In this document: positions 39,794-49,960 of the stretch, one piece after another
Layout: every line of letters starts with the position of its first letter
How positions within the stretch are numbered: the first letter of the stretch is position 1
From: Variovorax gossypii
GTDB taxonomy: Bacteria; Pseudomonadota; Gammaproteobacteria; Burkholderiales; Burkholderiaceae_C
Assembly (NCBI RefSeq): GCF_003965815.1
Contig: NZ_RXOE01000007.1
Coordinates: forward strand, 1 to 64,000
Direction of reading: 5' to 3'
Length of the DNA: 64,000 bases
Position numbers and translations under genes: made by a program
Notes under the pieces: model-generated
Database searches by the model: none
Seen by the model: only the letters and a program-made list of their open reading frames with translations
What the model was told of the DNA's origin: nothing

Positions 39794-40225
39794 ATGACGA
39801 ACCCGATGCGCCAGCCACCGTTCTCGGTGCTGCGCATCGACCACGTCGTGCTGCGCGTGAAGGACGCCGAGCGTTCCATCGCCTTCTACTGCGGCGTGCT
39901 GGGCTGCACCGTCGAGAAACGCCGCGACGACCTGGGGCTCGTGCACCTGCGCGCGGGCGCCAGCCTGATCGACCTCGTCACGCCCGACGGCCCGCTGGGC
40001 AGACAGGGCGGGGCGCTCGCCGGCAGCGAAGGCCGCAACGTCGATCACCTCTGCCTGCGCATCGAGCCCTTCGACGAGGCGGCCATCCGCGCGCTGATGG
40101 CGCAGAACGGCGTCGCGGTGCACGGCGAGGTGCAGAACAACTTCGGCGCCGAGGGCAACGGCCCCTCGATCTACATCGCCGATCCCGACGGCAACGGCGT
40201 CGAACTCAAGGGCCCTGCGGCCTGA
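39794..40225 (+). CDS. VOC family protein (glyoxalase/dioxygenase-like)
   Basis: 143 residues with two beta-alpha-beta-beta-beta modules of the vicinal-oxygen-chelate fold: RIDHVVLRVKDAERSIAFYCGVLG carries the first metal His, DHLCLRIEPFDE and SIYIADPDGNGVELKG carry others (the last with Glu). It may be a glyoxalase-like isomerase or epimerase. It follows the CoA-transferase gene by 18 bases, so it may be co-transcribed with gcdH, but its substrate cannot be read. Confidence 0.82.
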   Translation: MTNPMRQPPFSVLRIDHVVLRVKDAERSIAFYCGVLGCTVEKRRDDLGLVHLRAGASLIDLVTPDGPLGRQGGALAGSEGRNVDHLCLRIEPFDEAAIRALMAQNGVAVHGEVQNNFGAEGNGPSIYIADPDGNGVELKGPAA

Positions 40226-40299
40226 GCCTTCCTTCTTCCTGATCCCCTCCGTCCGGAGATTTGTACGCCACTGTGTCTGCATGGCGCAGCGGACACACG

Positions 40300-40423
40300 C
40301 GCATGCAAACCGGCCGGTGGTTCGACACATCGCGGATACAGCCTGTCGATGTAATTCCCGCATCGCCAACGATGCGCATGCAGACGAGGCGATGGAGCCC
40401 ACAACCAAGTCTTTCGAACCACC
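40300..40423. repeat. Inverted and direct repeats in the gap before ohr
   Basis: The 219-base gap (40226-40444) has a 10-bp inverted repeat, GGTGGTTCGA (40316-40325) with TCGAACCACC (40414-40423), and near-identical direct repeats GCGCATGCAAAC (40299-40310) and GCGCATGCAGAC (40374-40385). It contains no convincing gene. It may be an operator for ohr or a decayed element. Confidence 0.45.
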
Positions 40424-40444
40424 TTCCAGTCCAAAGGAATCTCC

Positions 40445-40858
40445 ATGACCGACAAGCAAGTCCTCTACACCGGCAAGACCCACACCACCGGCGGCCGCCT
40501 CGGCGCATCGCGCAGCAGCGACGGCCACCTGGACATCCAGCTCTCGCCCCCCGGCGGCAACGGCACGGGCACCAACCCCGAGCAGCTGTTCGCGGCCGGC
40601 TGGTCGGCCTGCTTCATCGGCGCCATGGGCAAGGCTGCGGGCACGCTGAAGGTCAAGCTGCCGGCTGACCTGTCGGTGGACGCCGAGGTCGACCTCGTGC
40701 TCCAGGAGGGCCAGTACTTCCTGCAGGCGCGCCTGAACATCAGCCTGCCCGGCCTCGACCGCGACACCGCGCGCGCCGTGGTCGACACCGCGCACCAGAC
40801 CTGCCCCTACTCGAAGCTCACGCGCGGCAACATCGACGTGGAGTTGAACTTGGTCTGA
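40445..40858 (+). CDS. ohr: Organic hydroperoxide resistance protein (Ohr/OsmC family)
   Basis: 137-residue peroxidase that reduces organic hydroperoxides using lipoyl thiols. Both reactive cysteines are present: in WSACFIGAM and in HQTCPYSKLTRGN. Motifs THTTGGRLGASRSSDG and NPEQLFAAGWSACF also match Ohr. The Cys spacing is that of Ohr rather than OsmC. An OhrR-type regulator is not adjacent. Confidence 0.92.
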   Translation: MTDKQVLYTGKTHTTGGRLGASRSSDGHLDIQLSPPGGNGTGTNPEQLFAAGWSACFIGAMGKAAGTLKVKLPADLSVDAEVDLVLQEGQYFLQARLNISLPGLDRDTARAVVDTAHQTCPYSKLTRGNIDVELNLV

Positions 40859-40873
40859 GCGGCGGGGCGGCCG

Positions 40874-41332
40874 TCAGCCCGCCCGCCCGACGGTCGCCAC
40901 GCCGAACACGATCACGCCCAGCACGAGGTTCACCGTCACCAGCTTGCGCACCGTGTTCAGCCGCGCGGCCGCCGTTGGCCAGGCGCTTTCGTCCACCGCG
41001 CGCCGCATGGCCCTGAATACCGAGGCGCGGATGTAGACGTAGATGGCGAGCATCACGATCGCGATGCTCATCATCGCCTCGATGCGCCAGTGCAGGCCGC
41101 GGAAGCCGCCGCCCGCGAGGATCATCGCCACGCCGGTCGCGAAGAGCAGCGTGACCGATGCGTCCACCCCCACGAAGAAGCGCCGCAGCGTCGCGGCCAT
41201 CATGCGCAGGCGCAGCGGCGGCTCCAGCGTGGCGACGGCCGAGGGGCGCACCGCGAAGTGCATGGTCGCCATGCCGCCGACCCAGAAGGCGGCGCAGAGC
41301 AGGTGGATGAAGAGCGGGATGACGTAGGACAT
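40874..41332 (-). CDS. CopD-like integral membrane protein
   Basis: 152 residues with about four hydrophobic segments (for example IPLFIHLLCAAFWVGGMATMHF and LVTVNLVLGVIVFGVATVG). The first segment with FIHLLCAAFWVGG resembles the CopD/PcoD membrane domain, where His residues may be involved in copper handling. It has no CopC neighbour. The function is uncertain. Confidence 0.7.
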   Translation of the reverse strand: MSYVIPLFIHLLCAAFWVGGMATMHFAVRPSAVATLEPPLRLRMMAATLRRFFVGVDASVTLLFATGVAMILAGGGFRGLHWRIEAMMSIAIVMLAIYVYIRASVFRAMRRAVDESAWPTAAARLNTVRKLVTVNLVLGVIVFGVATVGRAG

Positions 41333-41391
41333 GGGGCCCGATCAGAACACCGAAGGGGCGTGGCGCGCAATGTCGCGCCTCATGCCGCGCC

Positions 41392-42393
41392 TCATGCCGC
41401 GCGCTTGCCGGTTTTCCTGGCCGCCTTTTCGACCTTGTCCGCCTTGCCCGTCCCTTCCGGTTTCTCCTCGCCGCCGCCCCCGGAGGCATAGCGGCGCATG
41501 TCGGCCACCACGCAGCGCAGCAGCTCCGCGGCCGCCGGCGACAGCATGCGCCCGTGGCGCGACACGATGTGCGAGCGGCCCTGCGACAGCAGCGGGTTCT
41601 TCATCGGCAGCTCGACCAGTTCCGGATTGCTCGCGTTGGGCGTGAGCGAGATGCGCGTGCCCAGCGCATAGCCCAGTCCCGCCGACACGAAGTGCCCCAG
41701 CGCACTGAACGAGGTGGTGGTCAGCAGCGAGGGCAGGCGCACGCCTTCGCTGATCTCGGCGGCCTCGATGTGCTTGCGCACGCCGAAGCTTCGGTGCAGC
41801 GTGGCGCCCGCGTAGGGCAGCAGGTCGCTCAGCTTGAGCGGGCGGCCCAGCTGCGTGAGCGGATGCGAAGCCAGCACCAGCGCCTGGATCGGCTGCGGGT
41901 GCGAATGGTGCGAGGTCAGCCGCTCGTCCTTGGGCGGCTGGAACAGCAGGCCGACGTGGGCCCGCTCCTCCACCACCCGCTGCACGATCTCGTCGGTGCT
42001 CGCCACGTCGAGGTCGATGGTGATCCGCGGGTGCGTGGTCATGAAGTCGCGCAGGCTGTGGCGCATGAGCCAGTCGACGTATCCCTCGCCGGCCACGATG
42101 TCGATGTGGCCGCGCTCGATCTTGCGGATGCCGTCCATCTGCGCCATCAGGTGCTGCTTCTGGCTGTTCTGGCGCCGCACGTAGCCGGCCAGCATCTGGC
42201 CCGCGTCGGTGGCGACCACGCCGCGCCCGTGGCGCTCCAGCAGCGGCAGCCCGCACTCCTGCTCGAGGATGCCGATGGCCCGGCTCACGGCCGACGGGTC
42301 CATGTCGAGCACCTCCGCGGCGCCGCGCACGGAGCCGCTCTCGAGCACCTGCATGAAGTAGCGCACGCGGCGCGTGTCGAGCCTGTCGTCCAT
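41392..42393 (-). CDS. LysR family transcriptional regulator of the DUF3100 operon
   Basis: 333 residues: winged helix DTRRVRYFMQVLESGSVRGAAEVLDMDPSAVSRAIGILE and a LysR substrate-binding domain, then a Lys/Gly-rich tail (GGGGEEKPEGTGKADKVEKAARKTGKRAA) of about 30 residues that is unusual. It is divergent from the DUF3100 gene, with a perfect palindrome at 42411-42429 in between. It very likely controls the DUF3100-amidohydrolase-serine-dehydratase operon. The ATG at 42393 is the sensible start. Confidence 0.87.
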   Translation of the reverse strand: MDDRLDTRRVRYFMQVLESGSVRGAAEVLDMDPSAVSRAIGILEQECGLPLLERHGRGVVATDAGQMLAGYVRRQNSQKQHLMAQMDGIRKIERGHIDIVAGEGYVDWLMRHSLRDFMTTHPRITIDLDVASTDEIVQRVVEERAHVGLLFQPPKDERLTSHHSHPQPIQALVLASHPLTQLGRPLKLSDLLPYAGATLHRSFGVRKHIEAAEISEGVRLPSLLTTTSFSALGHFVSAGLGYALGTRISLTPNASNPELVELPMKNPLLSQGRSHIVSRHGRMLSPAAAELLRCVVADMRRYASGGGGEEKPEGTGKADKVEKAARKTGKRAA

Positions 42394-42410
42394 GGCCTTC
42401 GTCTCCTGAG

Positions 42411-42429
42411 TGTTGCATTCAATGCAACA
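42411..42429. promoter_or_regulatory. LysR-type operator, perfect T-N11-A palindrome
   Basis: TGTTGCATT-c-AATGCAACA, a 19-bp perfect palindrome containing T-N11-A. It lies 17 bases upstream of the LysR start codon and about 90 bases upstream of the DUF3100 start. Confidence 0.75.
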
Positions 42430-42521
42430 AATATGTCGATTCGCGGTCATTGATGCAAGAGGCCGGCAACCCCAAACTCGCCGGCACCCCGCAGGTCCTG
42501 CGCCACACGATGCCCCACGCG

Positions 42522-43865
42522 ATGACATCCACCGCCTCCACCACGCTCGCCGCCGCTGCCCCTTCTTCCTCGGCTTCCGGAAAACTCAGGCTCGTGCTCG
42601 TCACCCTGGCCGTCGTGGCCGCGGCCGAGCTGATCGGCCCGGTGCAGTTCAGCGTCGGCCCGGGCAAGGTGGCGCTGCTGCCGATGCTGTGGGCGCTGCT
42701 GATCGCGGCCGCATGGGGCATCGCGCACCGCCGCGTGCCGGGCGTGGTGCGGGTGGCGACCGCCGAGCAGTCCTTCGCCGGCGGCCTGCTGAACGCGGGC
42801 CTGCTGCTCTTCGTGGTCAAGCTGGGCCTCACGGTCGGCGCCGCGCTGCCGCAAGTGAAGCAGGCCGGCTGGGCGCTGCTGTTTCAGGAGTTCGGCCATG
42901 CGCTCGGCACTCTGGCGCTGGGCCTGCCGCTGGCGCTGCTGCTGGGCATCAAGCGCGAGGCGGTGGGTGCCACCTTCTCCGTGGGCCGCGAGGGCAACCT
43001 CGTGATCATCGGAGAGAAGTACGGCATGGCCTCGCCCGAGGGCCGCGGCGTGCTGGCCGAGTACATCACCGGCACCGTGCTGGGCGCGCTCTTCATCGCG
43101 GTGCTGGCGGGCTTCGTCGCCAGCCTGCACGTCTTCGATCCGCGCTCGCTGGCCATGGGCGCCGGCGTGGGCTCGGGCAGCCTGATGGCGGCGGCGCTGG
43201 GCGCCATCGCGGCGCAGCAGCCGGCCGAGATGCTGCCGCAGCTCACCGCCATTGCCGCCGCGTCGAACCTGCTGACCACGGTGGTGGGCTTCTACTTCAC
43301 GCTGTTCCTGTCGCTGCCGCTGTGCTCGTGGCTCTACGGCAAGCTGGAGCCGGTGCTGGGCCGCTTCTCGAAGCGCGGCTCGCAGGACGCGGGCACGGCG
43401 GCCGTCTCGCAGGCCAGCGTCGGCCATGGCGGCGCGATGTCGCTGCGCGACACGCTCATCGCCTGGGCGGTGGTGGGCGGCGGCGTGCTCATCGGCAATT
43501 CGCTGACCTACAAGGTGCCTGTGCTGGTGTCGCTCGAAGGCCTGGCCGCGGTGGTGGTCATCGCGCTGATCGTCGAAGGCATCAAGCGCCTCGTGCCGCG
43601 CCTGCCGATGGTGCTGGTGCTGTCGGTGGTGGCCACGGTGGCCGGCATTCCGGGGCTGTTTCCGTTCTCCGATGCGCTGATCGCGATCACCGGCAAGCTC
43701 AACTTCCTGGCCTTCACCACGCCGGTGCTCGCGCTGGCCGGCTTCTCGGTCGCCAAGGACCTGCCGGTGTTCCGCCAACTGGGCTGGCGCATCGTGGTGG
43801 TGTCTCTTACCGCCACCGCCGGCACCTTCCTCGGCGCCACGGTGATCGCCGAATTCTTCCACTGA
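42522..43865 (+). CDS. DUF3100 family membrane protein (putative transporter)
   Basis: 447 residues from ATG 42522, with about twelve hydrophobic segments, for example LVLVTLAVVAAAELIGP and ALIAWAVVGGGVLIGNSL. The central stretch FGHALGTLALGLPLALLLGIKREAVGATFSVGREGNLV is typical of DUF3100. Earlier in-frame starts at 42453 and 42510 are possible; none has a clear ribosome-binding site. No named substrate is known. Its position before a peptidase M20 amidohydrolase and a serine dehydratase suggests import or export of an N-acyl amino acid or a related amide. Confidence 0.75.
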   Translation: MTSTASTTLAAAAPSSSASGKLRLVLVTLAVVAAAELIGPVQFSVGPGKVALLPMLWALLIAAAWGIAHRRVPGVVRVATAEQSFAGGLLNAGLLLFVVKLGLTVGAALPQVKQAGWALLFQEFGHALGTLALGLPLALLLGIKREAVGATFSVGREGNLVIIGEKYGMASPEGRGVLAEYITGTVLGALFIAVLAGFVASLHVFDPRSLAMGAGVGSGSLMAAALGAIAAQQPAEMLPQLTAIAAASNLLTTVVGFYFTLFLSLPLCSWLYGKLEPVLGRFSKRGSQDAGTAAVSQASVGHGGAMSLRDTLIAWAVVGGGVLIGNSLTYKVPVLVSLEGLAAVVVIALIVEGIKRLVPRLPMVLVLSVVATVAGIPGLFPFSDALIAITGKLNFLAFTTPVLALAGFSVAKDLPVFRQLGWRIVVVSLTATAGTFLGATVIAEFFH

Positions 43866-43895
43866 CCCCATTCCACGAGAGAGCTGAAAAGAACC

Positions 43896-45085
43896 ATGTA
43901 CCGCGACCCCGAAATCGCCGAAGACACCCGCGCCCGCATGCTGGCCTGGCGCCGCGACATCCACGCCAACCCCGAGACGGCCTTCGAGGAGCACCGCACC
44001 GCCAACGTCGTCGCCAACGCGCTGATGCTGATGGGCCTGCCCGTGCACCGCGGCCTGGCCGGCACCGGCGTGGTCGGCACGCTGAAGAACGGCGAGGGTC
44101 CGAGCATCGCGCTGCGTGCCGACCTCGACGCGCTGAACATGCAGGAGCTGGGCACGCAGCCGCACGCCTCGAAGTGCGTGGGCAAGATGCACGCCTGCGG
44201 CCATGACGGCCACACGGCCATGCTGCTGGGCGCGGCCGAGCACCTGTCGCGTCACAAGCCTTTCAAGGGCACGGTGCACTTCGTGTTCCAGCCCGCCGAG
44301 GAGAACGAGGGCGGCGGCCGCGTGATGGTCGACGAGGGCCTGTTCGAGCAGTTCCCGGCCGACGCCGTCTACGGCATGCACAACTTCCCGAGCCTGCCGC
44401 GCGGCCGGTTCGCTATCCGCAAGGGCACGATGACGGCCTTTCTCGACACCTTCGAGATCGTCGTCACCGGCAAGGGCAGCCACGGCGCCATGCCCGAGAC
44501 CGGCATCGACTCGGTGGTGGTCTCGGCCCAGCTCGTCAACGCGCTGCAGACCATCGTGAGCCGCCGCACCGGCGCCACCGATTCGGCCGTGGTGAGCGTC
44601 ACGCAGATCCACGGCGGCGACACCTGGAACGTGATTCCTGAAACGGTGGTGCTGCGCGGCACCGTGCGCACGCTCGACCCCGGCATCCAGGACCAGACCC
44701 AGGCCGCCATGCAGCAGATCTGCGACGGCGTGGCCGCCACGCACGGCGCCAAGGTGGCGCTCGACTACCGCCGCGGCTACCCCGGCGTGGTCAACACACC
44801 TGCCGAGACCGACGCCGCCATCGCCGCCGCTGCCAGCCTGGTGGAGCTTGCGCAGGTGCACACCGACATCCCGCCCGCCATGGGCTCGGAAGACTTCGCC
44901 TTCATGCTGCAGAAGCGCCCGGGCGCCTACATCGGCATCGGCGCGGGCGAGGGCCCGAACGACCCGAACGTGCACAACCCGTACTACGACTTCAACGACA
45001 ACATCCTGCCGCTGGGCGCGGCCTATTGGGTGGCACTGGTCAAACAGCAGCTTCCTGCATCAAGAGATGAGAGCATGATGCGCTG

Positions 45086-45086
<1 letters not shown>
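43896..45086 (+). CDS. M20-family amidohydrolase (aminoacylase/hippurate hydrolase-like)
   Basis: 396 residues. Metal-binding motifs: ALRADLDALN, HACGHDGHTAMLLGAAEHL and FVFQPAEENEGGGR, with a dimerisation domain (GKGSHGAMPETGIDSVV) and SEDFAFMLQKRPGAYIGIG. This is the aminoacylase/IAA-amino-acid hydrolase type that removes an acyl group from an amino acid. It starts after an AGAGAG ribosome-binding sequence and its stop overlaps the next start by 1 base (TGATG). Followed by L-serine dehydratase, it may release serine from an N-acyl-serine, but this is an inference. Confidence 0.87.
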
Positions 45087-46468
<1,382 letters not shown>

Positions 46469-46490
46469 GCGCCCTCAGGTCGCGCCGGGC

Positions 46491-47105
46491 TCAGGGCACG
46501 AACATGTCCCACGGCCCCTTGCCTGTCGGCAGCCGCGGCCGCGCGGTGAGCGAAGCCAGCGGCTCGCCGGCCTCGTAGCGCGCGGCCAGCTCGACGGGGT
46601 CGAACACCACGCCCATGAAGTTCTCGGCGTAGGCGCCGCCCGCGAAGAAGGCGTCGACTTCCTCGGCCGTCTCGAACACGTCGTGCTGCAGCTCCAGCCG
46701 GTGGCCGTCGGGGTCGCGGTAGTACATCGAGATCGTCGGCCCGTGGTTGATGCACCAGTAGGGCAGGATGCCGCGCGTCGCCAGCCGCCGGTGGTTGGCC
46801 AGCAGCTCGCCGAGCGAGCCGTAGGTGAAGGCGATGTGCTCCAGCCCCGTGCTCGCGTCGGCCTCGTGCTTCAGCCCCGGCGGCGCGATCAGGCCGATGC
46901 GGTGATGCTCGTCGTCGTAGCTCAGGAAGCACAGCATCGCGTTCTCGAAGGCCACGCGGGCCTGCAGCACTTCCAGGTACCAGTCGCGCGAGCGCTCGAG
47001 CTCGCCCACGCGCAGCACCACGTGCGCGAGCTTGACGGGACGCAGCGCGGTGCGGGCGAAGTCGGGCAGGGAGCGGCGCGCGGGCAGGGCGATTTCGTCG
47101 TTCAC
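46491..47105 (-). CDS. VOC-family ring-cleavage-type dioxygenase (extradiol-like)
   Basis: 204 residues from a GTG start at 47105 with AAGGAGACACCC upstream. VOC fold: VKLAHVVLRVGELERSRDWYLEVLQA (metal His), LEHIAFTYGSLGELL (metal His) and YRDPDGHRLELQHD with the Glu. This is the glyoxalase/bleomycin-resistance/extradiol dioxygenase family; with a downstream FAH-family hydrolase it may open an aromatic ring. The C-terminal TGKGPWDMFVP is an unusual tail. Substrate unknown. Confidence 0.78.
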   Translation of the reverse strand: MNDEIALPARRSLPDFARTALRPVKLAHVVLRVGELERSRDWYLEVLQARVAFENAMLCFLSYDDEHHRIGLIAPPGLKHEADASTGLEHIAFTYGSLGELLANHRRLATRGILPYWCINHGPTISMYYRDPDGHRLELQHDVFETAEEVDAFFAGGAYAENFMGVVFDPVELAARYEAGEPLASLTARPRLPTGKGPWDMFVP

Positions 47106-47140
47106 GGGTGTCTCCTTTTCTTCTTCGAAGGGCGGTGCGT

Positions 47141-48013
47141 TCAGGCGGCGTCGGGCTCGGCCACCACGCGGTTCTCGATGTGGCCGATGCCCTCGATCTC
47201 CACGCGCACCACGTCGCCCGGCACCAGGTAGCGCGGCGGGTCCATCAGGCCGCCGACGCCGGCGGGGCTGCCGGTGCTCAGCACGTCGCCAGGCTCCAGC
47301 GTGAAGGCGGTGCTCAGCTCGACCAGCATCGCCTCGATGCGGTGGATCATCTGCGCCGTGTTGCCGTCCTGCCGCAGCTCGCCGTTGACCCAGGTGCGCA
47401 GCCGCAGCGCGTGCGGATCGGCGATCTCGTCGCGCGTCACCAGCCAGGGGCCGAAGGGCCCGTGCGTGTCGAAGGACTTGCCCAGCGTGTGCGTCGGCGC
47501 GCGCATCTGCCAGTCGCGCACGCTCATGTCGTTCACGACCACGTAGCCGGCCACCATCGCCATCGCGTCCTCGGCGCGAACATGGCGGCAGCGCCGGCCG
47601 ATCACCACGCCCAGCTCGCCCTCGTAGTCGAACTGGTCGGACACGCGGGGCTTGTGCACCGCGTCGAAGGGGCCGGCCACGCATGAGACCTGCTTGTTGA
47701 ACCACACCTGCCCCGGCGGCCGCGTCAGGCCGAGCTTCGCGGCTTCCTCGAGGTGCGAGGCGTAGTTGCCGCCGAGCCCGAGGAACTTGCGCGGCGCGGG
47801 AATCGGCGCGGCCAGCCGCACGTCGGACAAGGCCAGGCGCGGCGCATCGGCCAGCGCCGCGTGCAGCCAGGCCATGCCTTCGTCGCCGCGCGCGAGCAGT
47901 TCGAGCAGCCCCGCGGGCGCGCCGGGCTGTGCGCTCAGGTCGGCGACTTCATCGTCGTTTCGGACCACGCCGAAGCGAAGCGTGTCGCGATGGTGGAAGC
48001 TGGCGAGTTTCAT
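47141..48013 (-). CDS. Fumarylacetoacetate hydrolase family protein
   Basis: 290 residues. FAH-family signatures: FLGLGGNYASHLEEAAKLG, YEGELGVVIGRRCRHV (metal Glu residues), VVVNDMSVRDWQMRA, KSFDTHGPFGPWLV and PGDVLSTGSPAGVGGL. The family covers acylpyruvases and 2-hydroxy-dienoate hydrolases in aromatic degradation. It is the first gene of a two-gene minus-strand operon with the VOC dioxygenase, divergent from a LysR regulator. Substrate unknown. Confidence 0.87.
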   Translation of the reverse strand: MKLASFHHRDTLRFGVVRNDDEVADLSAQPGAPAGLLELLARGDEGMAWLHAALADAPRLALSDVRLAAPIPAPRKFLGLGGNYASHLEEAAKLGLTRPPGQVWFNKQVSCVAGPFDAVHKPRVSDQFDYEGELGVVIGRRCRHVRAEDAMAMVAGYVVVNDMSVRDWQMRAPTHTLGKSFDTHGPFGPWLVTRDEIADPHALRLRTWVNGELRQDGNTAQMIHRIEAMLVELSTAFTLEPGDVLSTGSPAGVGGLMDPPRYLVPGDVVRVEIEGIGHIENRVVAEPDAA

Positions 48014-48097
48014 GGCGTGTGCGCGGGCAGGTGGTTGACCGGGAGGTGGTCGATCGATGATGCTGGTGGAACGAACGCGGAACAATTCGCCATAAAA

Positions 48098-48110
48098 GAA
48101 CGGATCGTTC
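48098..48110. promoter_or_regulatory. Candidate LysR operator between FAH-family and LysR genes
   Basis: GAACG-gat-CGTTC, a 13-bp palindrome, with related GAACGAACGCGGAAC sequence about 20 bases upstream. Located in the 138-base divergent gap (48014-48151). Confidence 0.4.
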
Positions 48111-48151
48111 CGCCAGCAGAACGAAGAAGACCGAAAAAGACCGGAAGAGAC

Positions 48152-49069
48152 ATGGAAGACTTCAACGACCTCGCCCTTTTCGCCCACGTGGTCGAGCAGC
48201 AGGGCTTCAGTGCCGCCAGCCGGCACCTGGGCATTCCCAAGTCGCGCCTGAGCCGGCGCGTCTCGCTGCTGGAGGAGCGCATCGGCGTGCGCCTGCTGCA
48301 GCGCAGTTCGCGACGGCTGCTGCTCACCAGCGTGGGCCGGCAGTTCTACGAGCGCTGCCAGGCGACCGTGGCGGCCGGCGAGGAAGCCTTCGACGTGGCT
48401 CGCCAGGCCACCGCGCAGCCGCAGGGCCTGCTGCGCGTGAGCTGCCCCTTCACGCTCGCGCAGTTCTGGCTCACACCGCTGATTCCGTCCTTCATGCGCG
48501 CCTTTCCCGGCGTGCGCCTGCGGCTGGAGGTGAGCAACCGCCGCGTCGACCCGCTGCAGGAGAACATCGACGTGGTGCTGCGCGTGCGGCGCCCGCCCTT
48601 CGAGGATTCGAGCCTGGTCGCGCGCCCGCTGGGCAGCACCGTCGACGTGCTGCTTGCCAGCCCCGCGCTGGTGGAGCGGCTGGGCATGCCGCAGTCGCTC
48701 GCCGACCTGGCCGCGTGGCCCGTGCTGTCGCTGCCCGCGGAGAACGAGCGCTACCGCTGGGCACTGGAGCGCGGTGCCCAGTCGCATGACTTCGCCTTCA
48801 CGCCGCACTTCGTGACCGACGACATGTTCGCGCTGAGGCACCTGGCGGAGCAGGGCATGGGGCTCGCGCTGTTGCCCGAGATCATGTGCCGCGATGCCCT
48901 CGCCGACGGCAGGCTGCTGCGCCTGTGCGGCGAGTGGGCCTGCGCGGCCAGCGAGATCCAGGCCGCCTTCGCCTCGCGCCGCGGCATGCTGCCGGCGGTG
49001 CGCGCCTTCATCGACCACCTGCTGCAAAACCCGCCGGGCGCTGCGGAACCGGGGGCCGGCGTATCCTGA
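48152..49069 (+). CDS. LysR family transcriptional regulator
   Basis: 305 residues. Winged-helix DNA-binding segment MEDFNDLALFAHVVEQQGFSA through LGIPKSRLSRRVSLLEERIGV, then a LysR effector domain of the type found in many regulators of aromatic or quinone metabolism. The start has AAGAGA upstream. It is divergent from the FAH-family and VOC genes, which it probably controls. Confidence 0.87.
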   Translation: MEDFNDLALFAHVVEQQGFSAASRHLGIPKSRLSRRVSLLEERIGVRLLQRSSRRLLLTSVGRQFYERCQATVAAGEEAFDVARQATAQPQGLLRVSCPFTLAQFWLTPLIPSFMRAFPGVRLRLEVSNRRVDPLQENIDVVLRVRRPPFEDSSLVARPLGSTVDVLLASPALVERLGMPQSLADLAAWPVLSLPAENERYRWALERGAQSHDFAFTPHFVTDDMFALRHLAEQGMGLALLPEIMCRDALADGRLLRLCGEWACAASEIQAAFASRRGMLPAVRAFIDHLLQNPPGAAEPGAGVS

Positions 49070-49128
49070 CCGCCCTTCCCGCCGTCCTGTTTTCTCCCAC
49101 GCAACAAGAAAGAAAGCCGAACTCCGCC

Positions 49129-49956
49129 ATGACCCGCACCATCGCCCAGAAACGCGCCGACTTCCGTGCCCTCCACGAACAGGGCTGCTTCGTCATTCCG
49201 AACCCCTGGGACACGGGCAGCGCGCGCTTTCTCGAAGGGCTGGGATTCAAGGCGCTGGCCACCACCAGCTCGGGCTTCGCCTGGTCGCAGGGGCATGCGG
49301 ACGGCGCGATGTCGCGCGAGCACATCCTGGCGCACCTGCGCGAACTCGTGGAAGCCACCGACCTGCCGGTGAACGCCGACTTCGAGAACGGCTTCGCCGC
49401 CGACGCGCGGGGCGTGGCCGAGAGCGTGAGCCTCGCCGTCGAGATGGGCGTGGCGGGCCTGTCCATCGAGGACTCGACGGGCAACGCCGCCGATCCGCTC
49501 TTTCCCGTCGACGTGGCGGTCGAGCGCCTGCGCGCCGCGCGCAAGGCCATCGATGCATCGGGCGCCGACGTGCTGCTGGTCGGCCGCGCCGAGAACTTCT
49601 TCGTGGGCCGGCCCGACCTCGACGACGCCATCGCGCGGCTCAAGGCCTATGCGAACGCGGGCGCCGACTGCCTCTACGCCCCCGGCATCAAGACCCGCGA
49701 GCAGATCGCCGCCGTGGTCGCCGCCGCGGGAGGCAAGCCGGTGAACCTGCTCGTGGGCGCGCCCAGCGAACTCACGATGCAGGACATCGCCGAACTCGGC
49801 GTGCGCCGCGTGAGCGTGGGTGGCGGGCTGGCGCGCTCGGCCTGGGGCGGTTTCATCCGCGCCGCGCGCACGCTGGCGGAGGGGCGCTTCGATGGTTTCG
49901 CCGACGCGGCGCCGGGCGCCGAACTCAACGCCTTCTTCAAGCCCTTCGCCAGCTGA
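49129..49956 (+). CDS. Isocitrate lyase/PEP mutase family protein
   Basis: 275-residue TIM-barrel enzyme of the PEP mutase/isocitrate lyase superfamily. Visible motifs: FVIPNPWDTGSARFLEGLGF, ADFENGFAADARGVAE (metal-binding acidic residues), LSIEDSTGN and RAENFFVG. The KKCGH-type catalytic Cys motif of isocitrate lyase is absent, so it is not an isocitrate lyase; an oxaloacetate decarboxylase-, phosphonopyruvate- or carboxyvinyl-type activity is possible. It starts 59 bases after the LysR gene and its function is uncertain. Confidence 0.82.
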   Translation: MTRTIAQKRADFRALHEQGCFVIPNPWDTGSARFLEGLGFKALATTSSGFAWSQGHADGAMSREHILAHLRELVEATDLPVNADFENGFAADARGVAESVSLAVEMGVAGLSIEDSTGNAADPLFPVDVAVERLRAARKAIDASGADVLLVGRAENFFVGRPDLDDAIARLKAYANAGADCLYAPGIKTREQIAAVVAAAGGKPVNLLVGAPSELTMQDIAELGVRRVSVGGGLARSAWGGFIRAARTLAEGRFDGFADAAPGAELNAFFKPFAS

Positions 49957-49960
49957 GGCC

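Noticed and set aside
38501..40795. 764-codon open frame opposite the CoA-transferase, VOC and ohr genes
   Set aside because: Shadow of three recognised genes.
42447..44975. 842-codon open frame on the minus strand opposite the DUF3100 and M20 genes
   Set aside because: Shadow of two well-supported genes; His/Arg/Gly-rich with no motifs.
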